Below are positions 25,333-33,429 of a DNA stretch of 64,000 bases, in pieces (the stretch's first letter is position 1; every line of letters starts with the position of its first letter). The notes under the pieces were generated by a model. The model worked only from the letters and a program-made list of their open reading frames with translations, was not told the origin of the DNA and made no database searches. The stretch spans positions 34,997-98,996 of the forward strand of contig JAEXGM010000189.1 of NCBI GenBank assembly GCA_023450835.1, written 5' to 3'. This DNA is from Bacillota bacterium (GTDB taxonomy: Bacteria > Bacillota > Clostridia > Lachnospirales > Lachnospiraceae). The position numbers and the translations under genes are program-made.

Positions 25333-26055
25333 CTATACGATTGTTAGCTGCTTCTCATATAATACCGTAGGAACAGATTTATAGCCTACACCCATTCTAT
25401 CAATTCCCATATCAATCAGCTGCAGAAAATGTTCTCTGGTTCTGATGCAGCCGCTGCCTTTAATCTGACACTTATCCCCTACCTCTTCCATCATCACTTT
25501 TATAATTTCAGGTGTCGCACCATGGGAATCAAACCCAGTTAAGAAGCCGGTACTTGTTTTTACAAAGTCTGCTCCCGCCTGGACGGCACATTGACAGCTT
25601 TTTCTTACCTGTTCTTCACTTAAAGCATCTGTTTCAAATATTACCTTTAGCTCTCTGCCATATTTATGTGCCATATCTGCGCAGGCTTTTATATCTTTTT
25701 GCACTTTATCGTACATACCGCTGCGAATCCATCCGAAGTTTGCCACAACATCTATTTCTCTTACCATATCGTATTTTGCCACCAACTCAATCTGTTTTAC
25801 CTTTGATTCTGTAGAGCTTGTTCCAAAGGGAAAATCACATACGGGACAAAGCATTGTTTCACTGCCTTTTACATAGGGCTCGCACAAATCCATGTATCCC
25901 GGATTAATGCAGATTGTAGCACAGCCCAAGCTTACCCCGTCTTTTGTTAAATCAACAATCTCCTGTTCAGTGAACTCCGGTTTTAATACGGAATAATCAA
26001 TGTACTTTGCTAATTCCCTTACAGTCATTTCGCTGGATTTTTTACTTGGCTTCAT
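25333..26055 (-). CDS. deoC: Deoxyribose-phosphate aldolase
   Basis: 240 residues, class I aldolase that splits 2-deoxyribose 5-phosphate into acetaldehyde and glyceraldehyde 3-phosphate. Visible active-site pieces: the catalytic aspartate in VREIDVVANFG, the Schiff-base lysine in ADFVKTSTGF, and the second lysine in QIKGSGCIRT. The usual KASGGIR reads KGSGCIR here, a small deviation. It stands alone on the minus strand behind a consensus promoter whose start point is covered by a 19-bp palindrome that recurs by the divergent gntR unit. This implies control by the GntR protein at 26711. Confidence 0.93.
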   Translation of the reverse strand: MKPSKKSSEMTVRELAKYIDYSVLKPEFTEQEIVDLTKDGVSLGCATICINPGYMDLCEPYVKGSETMLCPVCDFPFGTSSTESKVKQIELVAKYDMVREIDVVANFGWIRSGMYDKVQKDIKACADMAHKYGRELKVIFETDALSEEQVRKSCQCAVQAGADFVKTSTGFLTGFDSHGATPEIIKVMMEEVGDKCQIKGSGCIRTREHFLQLIDMGIDRMGVGYKSVPTVLYEKQLTIV

Positions 26056-26100
26056 GTTTTACTTCCTCCTTTATTTTGCATTGCAATTTTGTACTTGTTA

Positions 26101-26150
26101 TAAATGTATGATACATTTAAATATATAGCACTTTACAAATATTATGTCAA
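26101..26150 (-). promoter_or_regulatory. deoC promoter with 19-bp perfect palindromic operator
   Basis: On the minus strand TTGACA (26150-26145), 17-base spacer, TATATA (26127-26122). Directly downstream, across the expected start point, lies TAAATGTATGATACATTTA (26101-26119), a perfect 19-bp palindrome of the TGTAT-n-ATACA type bound by GntR/HutC regulators. Confidence 0.82.
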
Positions 26151-26217
26151 TATTATTCGTTCAAATGTATTAATTTGTTCTTGCTTTTTTATAAAATAAG
26201 TTATACAATCACATCGT

Positions 26218-26236
26218 TAAATGTATCATACAATTA
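26218..26236 (+). promoter_or_regulatory. Second GntR operator copy
   Basis: TAAATGTATCATACAATTA matches the deoC operator with one broken pair and the centre base changed. It overlaps the first ATG of the kinase remnant (26221), so that ATG is probably not a translation start in a functional transcript. It would let the GntR protein control its own gene. Confidence 0.72.
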
Positions 26237-26673
26237 GACCTAAAAGGCCTCTCACTTATAAAGGATTTTACGAAAGCGGCTTTTCATGTTATACTAAGTC
26301 TGAATTAAAAAAAGCCTGTGAAATCAGTGAAACTATGGGTATAACGATAACTGATTACCCTAGGACAGATACTCAGGAAATTCTTAAGTATTTATCCTGC
26401 CGGTTAGGGCTTCCCTGTATTGTTATTCATCTTGTAGACAGGGCATGCTGCCGTCATGGGGGCACCTATTACGAAGTAAACGGACCTTACTGCACATCGC
26501 CAATACTTACAACCGGTACCGATGATAATTTTAATGTCAGTTTTCTTTATGGCTTTATACAAAACTTTTCCTTTTCAGATTGTTTATATATGGGATGCGC
26601 AACCTCCGGTTACTATGTATGTAATGGGAAAGGCCCCACTCTTCCTGAATTAATAGATTTTCTTATTTTGTAG
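26221..26673 (+). pseudogene. Remnant of a PfkB-family carbohydrate kinase (C-terminal part)
   Basis: An open frame of 150 codons equal to the C-terminal 40 percent of a PfkB sugar kinase. Recognisable are LGLPCIVIHLVDRACCRHGG, GPYCTSPILTTGTDDNFNVS where the family has TGAGDxFNAG, and MGCATSGYYVCNGKGPTLPE where the family has GVATSGYYVRTGKSP. The N-terminal substrate-binding half is missing, because deoC's promoter begins just upstream. The ATP anion-hole motif GAGD has become GTDD. Next to deoC and gntR it is probably what is left of a sugar or deoxynucleoside kinase gene. A short functional protein cannot be excluded, since the frame is still open. Confidence 0.75.
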
Positions 26674-26710
26674 AATAAAAATCCGACATTATCATAAAGG
26701 GGATTTACTT

Positions 26711-27523
26711 ATGGATATTGAGTACTTTAAAAATACTTTCCAGTTTTCAAAGAGAGCAGATATTCCTCTGTACAGGCAGCTGGCTGCTTATCTGCGCATC
26801 CAGATTCAGACCGGCGTATTACAGCCGGGAGATATGATGATTGCTGAAAACAGCTTATGTGAGATATTAAATGTAAGCCGGACAACAGTCCGGCAATCCA
26901 TGAATAAATTAGTAGAAGAAGGTCTTCTTGTCCGCTATCGCGGAAAAGGCACTTATATCGCCAATTCTAAAATAAAACGAAACATGAATTACCTTTATAA
27001 TTTTACGGAAGATATGAAAGCAATAGGCGCCGTGCCAGGTTCTAAAATCCTAAAGGCGGAAATCCTTAAAAATTGTACGGATGCTATTGCTGATAAATTA
27101 AAGCTTCCGACGGCGAAGGCACCCGTATTTTACCTGGAGCGCCTGCGCCTTGCAAATCAGGAGCCGATACTATGGGAGCGTACTTATATTCCCTACTACC
27201 TTTGTAACAATATTGAAACTTTCGATTTCAGTAAGAACTCCCTCTACCAAACTTTAAATGAAACCTATCATTTAAACATGTATCACGCGACGGAATCCTT
27301 GGAAGCTATTATTTTATCCAAAAGCGAAGCCTCTCTTTTGGAATGTCCATCCAGAACCGCCGGATATAAAATCACACGGATTTCCTATTTAGACTCCGGC
27401 TTTCTGTTTGAATATACGACTTCTGTGACCCGTGCAGATAAATGCAGCTTTCAATTTGATTTATATAAGAATACTGCATCTAAAATTACCCCTGTGGAAA
27501 TCAAACGGACTATGAGCATATAA
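26711..27523 (+). CDS. GntR-family (HutC/UTRA) transcriptional regulator
   Basis: 270 residues: winged helix (about 15-85) with PLYRQLAAYLRIQIQTGVLQ, ENSLCEILNVSRTTVRQSMN and GLLVRYRGKGTYIA, followed by a UTRA effector domain with AIGAVPGSKILKAEI and VFYLERLRLANQEPILWERT. UTRA regulators bind sugars, amino acids or nucleosides. Two copies of a 19-bp palindrome, on the deoC promoter and at 26218, are its probable operators. AAGGGG stands before the ATG. Confidence 0.92.
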   Translation: MDIEYFKNTFQFSKRADIPLYRQLAAYLRIQIQTGVLQPGDMMIAENSLCEILNVSRTTVRQSMNKLVEEGLLVRYRGKGTYIANSKIKRNMNYLYNFTEDMKAIGAVPGSKILKAEILKNCTDAIADKLKLPTAKAPVFYLERLRLANQEPILWERTYIPYYLCNNIETFDFSKNSLYQTLNETYHLNMYHATESLEAIILSKSEASLLECPSRTAGYKITRISYLDSGFLFEYTTSVTRADKCSFQFDLYKNTASKITPVEIKRTMSI

Positions 27524-27913
27524 ATTCAACTTTTTCTGCTAAACGTATGTCCCGGCCGGAAGCCCCAATCATGAACTCAAAGGTACCAGATTCGGCACCC
27601 CATTTCCATATAATACTGAATAAAATTGGTATAGGAGTATAGGAAGCCTACCGCTAACCCTCCCGGTAAGAACATCGGCTACTGCACGTCCACCGCATAC
27701 CCCTGCATACCAGTTATAAACAACGCCATTTACCTTATGAATCCATAGACTCATATCGACAGCAGAGTCCTTTATATAGCCATAGGTATAACCAAAATCA
27801 ATCCCCCATGCATTGTCTGAAAAGACAGTGGTCCTCACTGCAATGTTTGAGAGCAGGAAAACACACGAAACACGCCCCAGCCGCCTCCTCGCCGATGTAG
27901 GTAAATAAATCAA
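27510..27913 (-). pseudogene. Frameshifted C-terminal remnant of a glycoside hydrolase family 3 enzyme
   Basis: One frame gives VNGVVYNWYAGVCGGRAVAD then VLTGRVSGRLP, the GGxAxADVLxGxxxPSGRLP block of GH3 C-terminal sandwich domains. After a frameshift near 27570 a second frame continues with SGTFEFMIGASGRDIRLAEK and VEF, the end of the GH3 fibronectin-III-like domain, stopping at 27510 inside the 3' end of the convergent gntR gene. About 85 percent of a normal GH3 gene is missing. A full-length GH3 gene exists at 42114. Confidence 0.7.
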
Positions 27914-28623
27914 ATCAGATTATATCCGGTACCTATAAACTCTTTTGCAAAATTGTCAAAAGAAGACGCTATGATTTTTTGACCCGAAGTATTTGGATGT
28001 GTCCCATCTTCGCAAAGTAATTCTTTCACGTTCCCGGCTTTCAAAAAAGCTCCCCTTAAATCAATTAACGGAACTTGTGTTTCCGATGCGATTTTTTCAA
28101 TTGCCTTTGAGTAACTTTCCTGATGGGTATAAATTGTACTAATATCCCCCAGCCACATGAGAATATTCTTTTTATCCAGGTTTTTGCAAAACCAGTCAAA
28201 AAACCTCTGGGGCTCTAACGGTGGAAGAGTTGTTAAGATCGGTACAATACCTTTTTTCTTCAAGGTATCAATAATACCGCAATATATTTCCGTAAAAAGT
28301 TCTATTGGTGTGTTAGGTGTATGATTGCCGGCAGGATTTTCCGAGATGGCTCTCCAATTATAATCACAATCATTTCCACCATAATCCATAACAATTACAT
28401 TGCATCCAATGTTCTTTGCCAGACGCTTCTTGAGCAAATCACTGCCTTTTCTTACAGTACATCCAAAGCTTGAATAGTTTTGTATTTGTATCGGATATTT
28501 TCTACTTAAGCTTTCTGTATCAATACTATTGTTCACGTAATATTTTTTGCTTATCGGATTAATCTGTATTCCTTCCAGTATCGAATCTCCAAACAGTCCT
28601 ATCTTAATCATTTTCTCCAACAT
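27910..28623 (-). CDS. SGNH/GDSL-family hydrolase
   Basis: 237 residues from ATG 28623, preceded by AGAAGG; an in-frame TTG at 28641 lies upstream of that site. SGNH blocks are visible: GDS in KIGLFGDSILEG (nucleophile serine), G in NYSSFGCTVRKGS, GGND in VMDYGGNDCD and the catalytic Asp/His in CEDGTHPNTSGQK. No signal peptide, so cytoplasmic. Members remove acyl groups from sugars or lipids; a carbohydrate esterase is likely next to the sugar genes. Its end overlaps the GH3 remnant. Confidence 0.88.
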   Translation of the reverse strand: MLEKMIKIGLFGDSILEGIQINPISKKYYVNNSIDTESLSRKYPIQIQNYSSFGCTVRKGSDLLKKRLAKNIGCNVIVMDYGGNDCDYNWRAISENPAGNHTPNTPIELFTEIYCGIIDTLKKKGIVPILTTLPPLEPQRFFDWFCKNLDKKNILMWLGDISTIYTHQESYSKAIEKIASETQVPLIDLRGAFLKAGNVKELLCEDGTHPNTSGQKIIASSFDNFAKEFIGTGYNLI

Positions 28624-28814
28624 TCGCTGACCTTCTTTCAAATACTATTTCATGTAGTTATCATTACTATATGATACGTTAATAAAAGTCATTTGTCAAC
28701 TGGTTGTTCTGTACCGATGCAAGAAAACTCTCCCCAAGTGATTGCCAGAACAGGGATTTTCCGCTAAACATTTCACATATCACGCTGTGTGAACTTTTAT
28801 TATATCAAGATTTA

Positions 28815-29738
28815 TTATATCCAGATTTGATAGTCCCCCTTGTGTTTGCAATAAACTGAGGGAGAGCATCCCGTAAGCTTTCGAAAGGTATAGGTAAAAT
28901 GCTGACGGTTATGAAAACCTACGCTGAATGCAATATCAATTACCGGCAGCCTGCTGGTCTCTAGAAGGACCTTTGCCTTTTCAATACGAAGCTCATTCAT
29001 CTTATCAACCAGGGTCTTACCGGTCTGCTCCTTAAACAACCGCTGCAAATAGGCAGAGGATATTCCAATCTCCTCCGCAATATCTTCAATCTTGATATCT
29101 TTATCATAATAATTATTCAGATAAGAAAGGGCCATCCGTACATACTTGCTTCCGCCGTCGGTACGGTATTTTTTAGCCCTTTGTCTTCCAATCTCTATGA
29201 GAAGTCTGGCCAGATTCAGATTCTGCATTATCTTATGCTCCGCTTCATCTGCTGAATTTTGCAGTTGTTTGTGAATATCCGTCAGAATCGTATGCAGATT
29301 GCCCTCCGCATCATAGCCTTTGTAAATAGGAACATGGATTTTCAGAAAATCCTGCAGGGATTTGGACTGCTCGCTGAACTGCCTTATACTAATGCCATTC
29401 TCCTGGGGTAACAGTGATATTTCCAGGTTTAATATACGGCAGCGCACCCCTTTTACTACTTCCAACTGATGCTTTGTATCCCCGTCAATTATTACGTACT
29501 CTCCTTCTTTCATCTCCCACAGTGTTTCTTCATTTTCTGTCCAGCTATAGATATTGCAGCCGCCGCTGGCTATATACATAATCTCGAATTCCCCGTGAGT
29601 ATGGGGTTCCATCTCAAAGAAATCAAAGTTCATGGCGTAATACCTGTTGACCTTAAACCAACTATTCCTATTCTGCCGGCTATATAGACTTACGTTATCT
29701 GCTTCTTGAACCGTTTGCTTACTAGTTGAATCTTCCAT
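28815..29738 (-). CDS. AraC-family transcriptional regulator with cupin sensor domain
   Basis: 307 residues. N-terminal cupin (FFEMEPHTHGEFEIMYIASG, then EGEYVIIDGDTKHQLEV), linker, then a double HTH at about 205-305 (IKIEDIAEEIGISSAYLQRL, then LPVIDIAFSVGFHNRQHFTY and GCSPSVYCK). This is the sugar-sensing AraC type that often activates alpha-galactosidase or xyloside genes. It is divergent from the GH4 gene at 30176, its likely target. GAGGAG precedes the ATG. The last codons contain a 15-bp tandem duplication reaching past the stop. Confidence 0.9.
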   Translation of the reverse strand: MEDSTSKQTVQEADNVSLYSRQNRNSWFKVNRYYAMNFDFFEMEPHTHGEFEIMYIASGGCNIYSWTENEETLWEMKEGEYVIIDGDTKHQLEVVKGVRCRILNLEISLLPQENGISIRQFSEQSKSLQDFLKIHVPIYKGYDAEGNLHTILTDIHKQLQNSADEAEHKIMQNLNLARLLIEIGRQRAKKYRTDGGSKYVRMALSYLNNYYDKDIKIEDIAEEIGISSAYLQRLFKEQTGKTLVDKMNELRIEKAKVLLETSRLPVIDIAFSVGFHNRQHFTYTFRKLTGCSPSVYCKHKGDYQIWI

Positions 29739-29799
29739 AATTCTCTCCTCTACCCTGATAATTTATACTAATTAATTCTGATTTGAATGTCATGGATTA

Positions 29800-29945
29800 G
29801 TTTTTTGCAATGGGACGCAAATTACCCAAACCAGAAATACTCTGTGCTGATTTTAAGCGCATTTGCTGGTTCCAAGGCTCATTCGTTCTTTCTGGTTTGG
29901 GCTAATTGCCCGTATATAGGTGAACAAGACTTTTGATGCCCGAAT
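29800..29945. repeat. Long-stem repeat element, copy 1
   Basis: About 145 bases in the 437-base gap between araC and the GH4 gene. Arms GCAAATTACCCAAACCAGAA and TTCTGGTTTGGGCTAATTGC enclose the inner sequence TGTGCTGATTTTAAGCGCA and TTTGCTGG. It ends with GACTTTTGATGCC. Copy 2 is at 41905-42054. The rest of the gap holds promoter-like AT-rich sequence and the AGGAGG of melA. Confidence 0.65.
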
Positions 29946-30175
29946 CAATGTATATTTCTGGATAAATACCACTCACAACATATATCAGGATTGCCTGCGG
30001 CAATGAGCAAACAGGAATTAAAAACTTATTTCCATACTAATATATCATAATTTCTTACATCTAATCGTAAAGGCGAGAATTCTTTCCTCTTCTCCTTCCA
30101 CTATAGAATATAATACTGTTAGCATTTCTGCAAGAAAAAATAATTACTACTATACTTAACAGGAGGTTATAATTT

Positions 30176-31675
30176 ATGTCATTTAAAATTGCTTTTATTG
30201 GTGCGGGAAGCGTGGGGTTCACAAGGACGTTATTCTCTGATTTGATGGCAGTCCCTGAGTTCCATGACCTTGAAGTGGCTTTTACCGATATCAACCGGCA
30301 CAATCTGGATATGGTAACGTCTCTTTGCCAAAGAGATCTTGAAGAGAACGGCCTTTCCATCAAGATACACGCAACCACTGACCGAAGAGAGGCTTTTACG
30401 AACGCCCGTTATATTATCAATTGCGTCCGCATTGGTATGCTGGAAGCTTTTGAAACAGATGTGGAAATCCCTTTAAAATACGGAATTGACCAATGTGTCG
30501 GCGATACTTTATGTGCCGGAGGAATTATGTATGGCCAGCGCGGCGTAGCGGCAATACTGGATTTCTGCAAGGATATCAGGGAAGTCGCTGCTCCCGGCGC
30601 CATCATGCTTAATTATTCCAATCCCAACGCAATGCTTACCTGGGCTGCCAACAAGTACGGAAAAGTCAAGACCATCGGTTTATGCCATGGAGTACAAGGC
30701 GGTCATGACCAAATCGCCAGAGCTCTTGGTTTAAAGAAAGAAGAAGTTGATATTATCTGTGCCGGAATCAATCACCAGACCTGGTATATCTCCGTAAAAC
30801 ACAAAGGGGAAGATATGCTGCCGAAAATCCTTCCGGCTTACCTGGCAAATGAAGAATTATCAAAGACTGAGAAGGTTCGAATTGATGTATTAAAGAATTT
30901 TGGATTTTATTCAACGGAATCTAACGGTCATCTATCCGAATACGTAGCCTGGTACCGTAAACGCCCTGACGAAGTGGAAAAATGGATTGATTTAGGTGTC
31001 TGGATTAATGGGGAAACCGGCGGGTATCTTAGAGTTTGCAGAGAAGGCCGCAACTGGTTCGAGGATGATTTCCCAAACTGGATGAAAGAACCGGCGAAAC
31101 AATACAGGACAGAAAACCGCAGTCAGGAACATGGCTCTTACATAATTGAAGGTCTGGAAACCGGACGGGTATACCGCGGACATTTTAACGTTATGAATGA
31201 AGGCTGCATTACAAATCTGCCTGCGGAGAGCGTAGTTGAGGTTCCGGGATATGTTGATGCTAACGGTATTAATATCCCGAAAGTAGGCGAACTGCCCCTT
31301 GGGTGTGCTGCTGTTTGCTCTCAGAGTATCTGGGTACAGCGTCTGGCTGTAGAAGCAGCCGCAGCAGGTGATATTACCCTGCTCCGCCAGGCAATGTTAA
31401 TGGACCCGCTTACAGGCGCAGTCTGCACACCTGCGGAAATCTATCAGATGGTGGATGAAATGCTGGTTGCCGGTGAAACATGGTTACCTCAGTACCAGGC
31501 GGAAATTAAGCTTGCCAAAGAAAGACTGTCTTCTGAAAATCTGATACCTGCCAAAGATTATAAAGGCATCAAAGTACCTGAGAAGTCCGTAGAGGAAATG
31601 AGAAGAAATAAAGAAGAAGCCAGAAAAAATGCAGCAGAGACTGATAAGGCGAAGGAAAGGCCTTCTGCAAAATAG
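30176..31675 (+). CDS. melA: GH4 alpha-galactosidase (MelA-like)
   Basis: 499 residues of the NAD- and Mn-dependent family 4 glycosidases, which cleave by an oxidation/elimination route. Dinucleotide loop GAGSVGFT (9-16), RYIINCVRIGM, the substrate loop NYSNPNAMLTWA (about 147-158), metal ligands C170 in LCHGVQGG and H200 in GINHQTWY. The CHGVQG signature points to alpha-galactosidase rather than 6-phosphoglycosidase (those have CNxP/CDxP). Cytoplasmic. Divergent AraC protein is the probable activator. The Lys/Glu-rich tail after residue 460 is longer than usual. Confidence 0.92.
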   Translation: MSFKIAFIGAGSVGFTRTLFSDLMAVPEFHDLEVAFTDINRHNLDMVTSLCQRDLEENGLSIKIHATTDRREAFTNARYIINCVRIGMLEAFETDVEIPLKYGIDQCVGDTLCAGGIMYGQRGVAAILDFCKDIREVAAPGAIMLNYSNPNAMLTWAANKYGKVKTIGLCHGVQGGHDQIARALGLKKEEVDIICAGINHQTWYISVKHKGEDMLPKILPAYLANEELSKTEKVRIDVLKNFGFYSTESNGHLSEYVAWYRKRPDEVEKWIDLGVWINGETGGYLRVCREGRNWFEDDFPNWMKEPAKQYRTENRSQEHGSYIIEGLETGRVYRGHFNVMNEGCITNLPAESVVEVPGYVDANGINIPKVGELPLGCAAVCSQSIWVQRLAVEAAAAGDITLLRQAMLMDPLTGAVCTPAEIYQMVDEMLVAGETWLPQYQAEIKLAKERLSSENLIPAKDYKGIKVPEKSVEEMRRNKEEARKNAAETDKAKERPSAK

Positions 31676-31688
31676 ATATAGTAATTGT

Positions 31689-31722
31689 ATTGCCTGTTGA
31701 TTGTAGCAAATCAGCAGGCAAT
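31689..31722 (+). terminator. Hairpin after melA
   Basis: ATTGCCTG(T)TGATT pairs with AATCA(G)CAGGCAAT around a short loop, starting 14 bases after the melA stop. No good U tract follows. Confidence 0.5.
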
Positions 31723-31750
31723 AGTTAGTTATTGCATAATTTAAACATAC

Positions 31751-31779
31751 TTGACAAAGAAGGCTTTGTCTGATATTGT
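31751..31779 (+). promoter_or_regulatory. Consensus promoter with CTTTGTC-type inverted repeat
   Basis: TTGACA (31751-31756), 17-base spacer, TATTGT (31774-31779). The spacer carries GACAAAG-aagg-CTTTGTC (31753-31770). The same half-sites flank the -35 of the marR promoter at 33202-33222, so one regulator may act on both. The nearest gene downstream is the queG-like gene 340 bases away. Confidence 0.65.
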
Positions 31780-32118
31780 ATGCATATACATATATAGCAT
31801 CTTATTGGATAAAGCAGCGTATCATTTTCACTCATGATATATGTATATACATACATCATGAGAGTACATATTAATTACCTATATGAAATTTTATATACCG
31901 TATAATTAACCGCCAGAAACTTATGAAAACTTATTTATGAAAATCGCTAAAGAAACTACCCGGTGACTCTTTATGAGCCAAAATTCAGCCGGCAAGCATA
32001 TACCGATAAATCATAATTGATATGGGCTTTCCGCTGCAATTACGGCTCCACACCTGGCAGTAATTACAATTCCAGCAACTAAAGACATATCAGCCTTAGA
32101 AAGGAAATAGTCTCTGTC
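31780..32118 (+). other. Long untranslated leader ahead of the QueG-like gene
   Basis: About 340 bases without a convincing open frame. It contains the imperfect palindrome CTCATGAT...ATCATGAG with an inner ATGTATATACAT palindrome (31831-31862), several TATA-like stretches, and near the end a paired TGCAATTAC / GTAATTAC region. I looked for a cobalamin riboswitch because QueG uses cobalamin and did not find its conserved box. Confidence 0.4.
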
Positions 32119-33162
32119 ATGAATACACTTGAAATGTCAATTAAAGAAAAAGCTCTGGAACTAGGCTACGAAAAATGTGGTATCATCCCTCTCCCTATGA
32201 TGGATGGATACCGTGAAAAGCTGGAGGAACGAATACACAAGGTTCCTGTTGCTGAGGGATTTTATAAAGGCCAGCAACGGCTGGCACGTGTGCAGGAAGA
32301 ATTTCCATGGGCAAAGTCCGTAGTTATATTGACCGTCCCCTATTCCAAATACCATGTTCCTGAGAACCTTTCCGGGCACATCGGGAAGACATATCTATTT
32401 GACACACGTACGGATGAGAACACAATAGAATACCAACAGAGCCTTGCACTGGAAACATATTTGAAAAGTCTCGGCCTGCAAACAGCCATCAATCGCAAAT
32501 TTGGCGTTGTAGGAATGCGCTGGGCAGCTATGCAGGCTGGACTGGGAATTATCCGCCGAAACAATTTCTTTTATACCGAATCAGGCTCATGGGTTACACT
32601 GGAAGCTTTCCTGATAGACAGAGAATTAGAACTTATCAATAATACAAAACTGCCTCCCTGCCCCAAGAACTGTGACCGCTGTATAAAAGCCTGTCCTACC
32701 GCATCTCTTTGTGAGGCATATACTATGAGCCCAATACGATGTATTTCTTACCTTACCACTTTTGGCGGAAGGGATTTGCCTCATGAACCTCTGGCAAATG
32801 ATTTTGGCCAATGGATCTATGGCTGCGACATCTGTCAGGAAGCATGCCCCATGAACCATCGAAAATGGGTGGATGAAGAGAATTTTCCCGGACTTGACGA
32901 AATTGCTCCATCACTTACAATAGAATCCATCTTAGAAATGGATGAAGAATTCTACCGTCAGAAAATCCAGCCGAAATTCTTCTATCTTACTCCGGAGGAC
33001 CTTTGGAAATGGCAGGTGAATGTACTGAATTTTATGAAAAACAATTATCAGGAACATTACCGTCAAAGAATTATGGATGCTTTGGAAAGCCCTTATCCGA
33101 AAGTAGCTGAAATGGCTGAAACAATCTGCAATACTCTCAACCTAACAGACCTTAGACCGTAA
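32119..33162 (+). CDS. Epoxyqueuosine reductase-like (QueG-like) iron-sulfur protein
   Basis: 347 residues. The N-terminal cobalamin-binding domain shows KSVVILTVPYSKY, FGVVGMRWAAMQAGLGIIRR and FFYTESGSWVTLEAF. Two 4Fe-4S clusters are indicated by CPKNCDRCIKACPT (about 193-206) and YGCDICQEACPMN (about 234-246). QueG reduces epoxyqueuosine in tRNA to queuosine. The C-terminus is short, with little left of the HEAT-like extension, and the sequence diverges in places, so it may be a paralogue acting on another substrate. GAAAGGAA lies upstream of the ATG. Confidence 0.82.
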   Translation: MNTLEMSIKEKALELGYEKCGIIPLPMMDGYREKLEERIHKVPVAEGFYKGQQRLARVQEEFPWAKSVVILTVPYSKYHVPENLSGHIGKTYLFDTRTDENTIEYQQSLALETYLKSLGLQTAINRKFGVVGMRWAAMQAGLGIIRRNNFFYTESGSWVTLEAFLIDRELELINNTKLPPCPKNCDRCIKACPTASLCEAYTMSPIRCISYLTTFGGRDLPHEPLANDFGQWIYGCDICQEACPMNHRKWVDEENFPGLDEIAPSLTIESILEMDEEFYRQKIQPKFFYLTPEDLWKWQVNVLNFMKNNYQEHYRQRIMDALESPYPKVAEMAETICNTLNLTDLRP

Positions 33163-33201
33163 GGCCACTTGATGCCGGACGTAAAATGTTAATAAATGTA
33201 C

Positions 33202-33242
33202 CTTTGTCATCACTTGACAAAGAACATTTCTCCCTTTATTGT
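33202..33242 (+). promoter_or_regulatory. marR promoter with CTTTGTC/GACAAAG operator
   Basis: TTGACA (33214-33219), 17-base spacer, TATTGT (33237-33242). CTTTGTC-n7-GACAAAG (33202-33222) straddles the -35. It is the promoter of the marR gene at 33430, with the two-hairpin repeat lying in the leader. Confidence 0.68.
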
Positions 33243-33295
33243 TATAGGAGTAGTATAAACTGAAAAAATAATCCCAGCAAAATTAAGCAGCAGGC

Positions 33296-33380
33296 TAGGT
33301 TGAAAAAACAAAAGGCTGTTTTTTCAACTACGGATTCAGGAATATCCAATCGAAGATTGGATATTCACGAAAGGGGTTAA
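33296..33380 (+). repeat. Two-hairpin repeat element, copy 2
   Basis: TAGGTTGA start, hairpin I GTTGAAAAAACA-aaaggc-TGTTTTTTCAAC (33299-33328, 12-bp perfect), linker TACGGATTCAG, hairpin II GAATATCCAATC-gaa-GATTGGATATTC (33340-33366, 12-bp perfect), then ACGAAAG and GTTAA. It lies between the marR promoter and its start codon. Copy 1 is at 11429-11512, opposite strand. Confidence 0.72.
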
Positions 33381-33429
33381 TATACCTGCTGCCCTAAAAT
33401 GCAGATAATTGAAAGGGTATGATTATAAA

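Noticed and set aside
31780..32118. Cobalamin riboswitch ahead of the QueG-like gene
   Set aside because: The conserved B12-box and the surrounding core were not found; only local palindromes are present.
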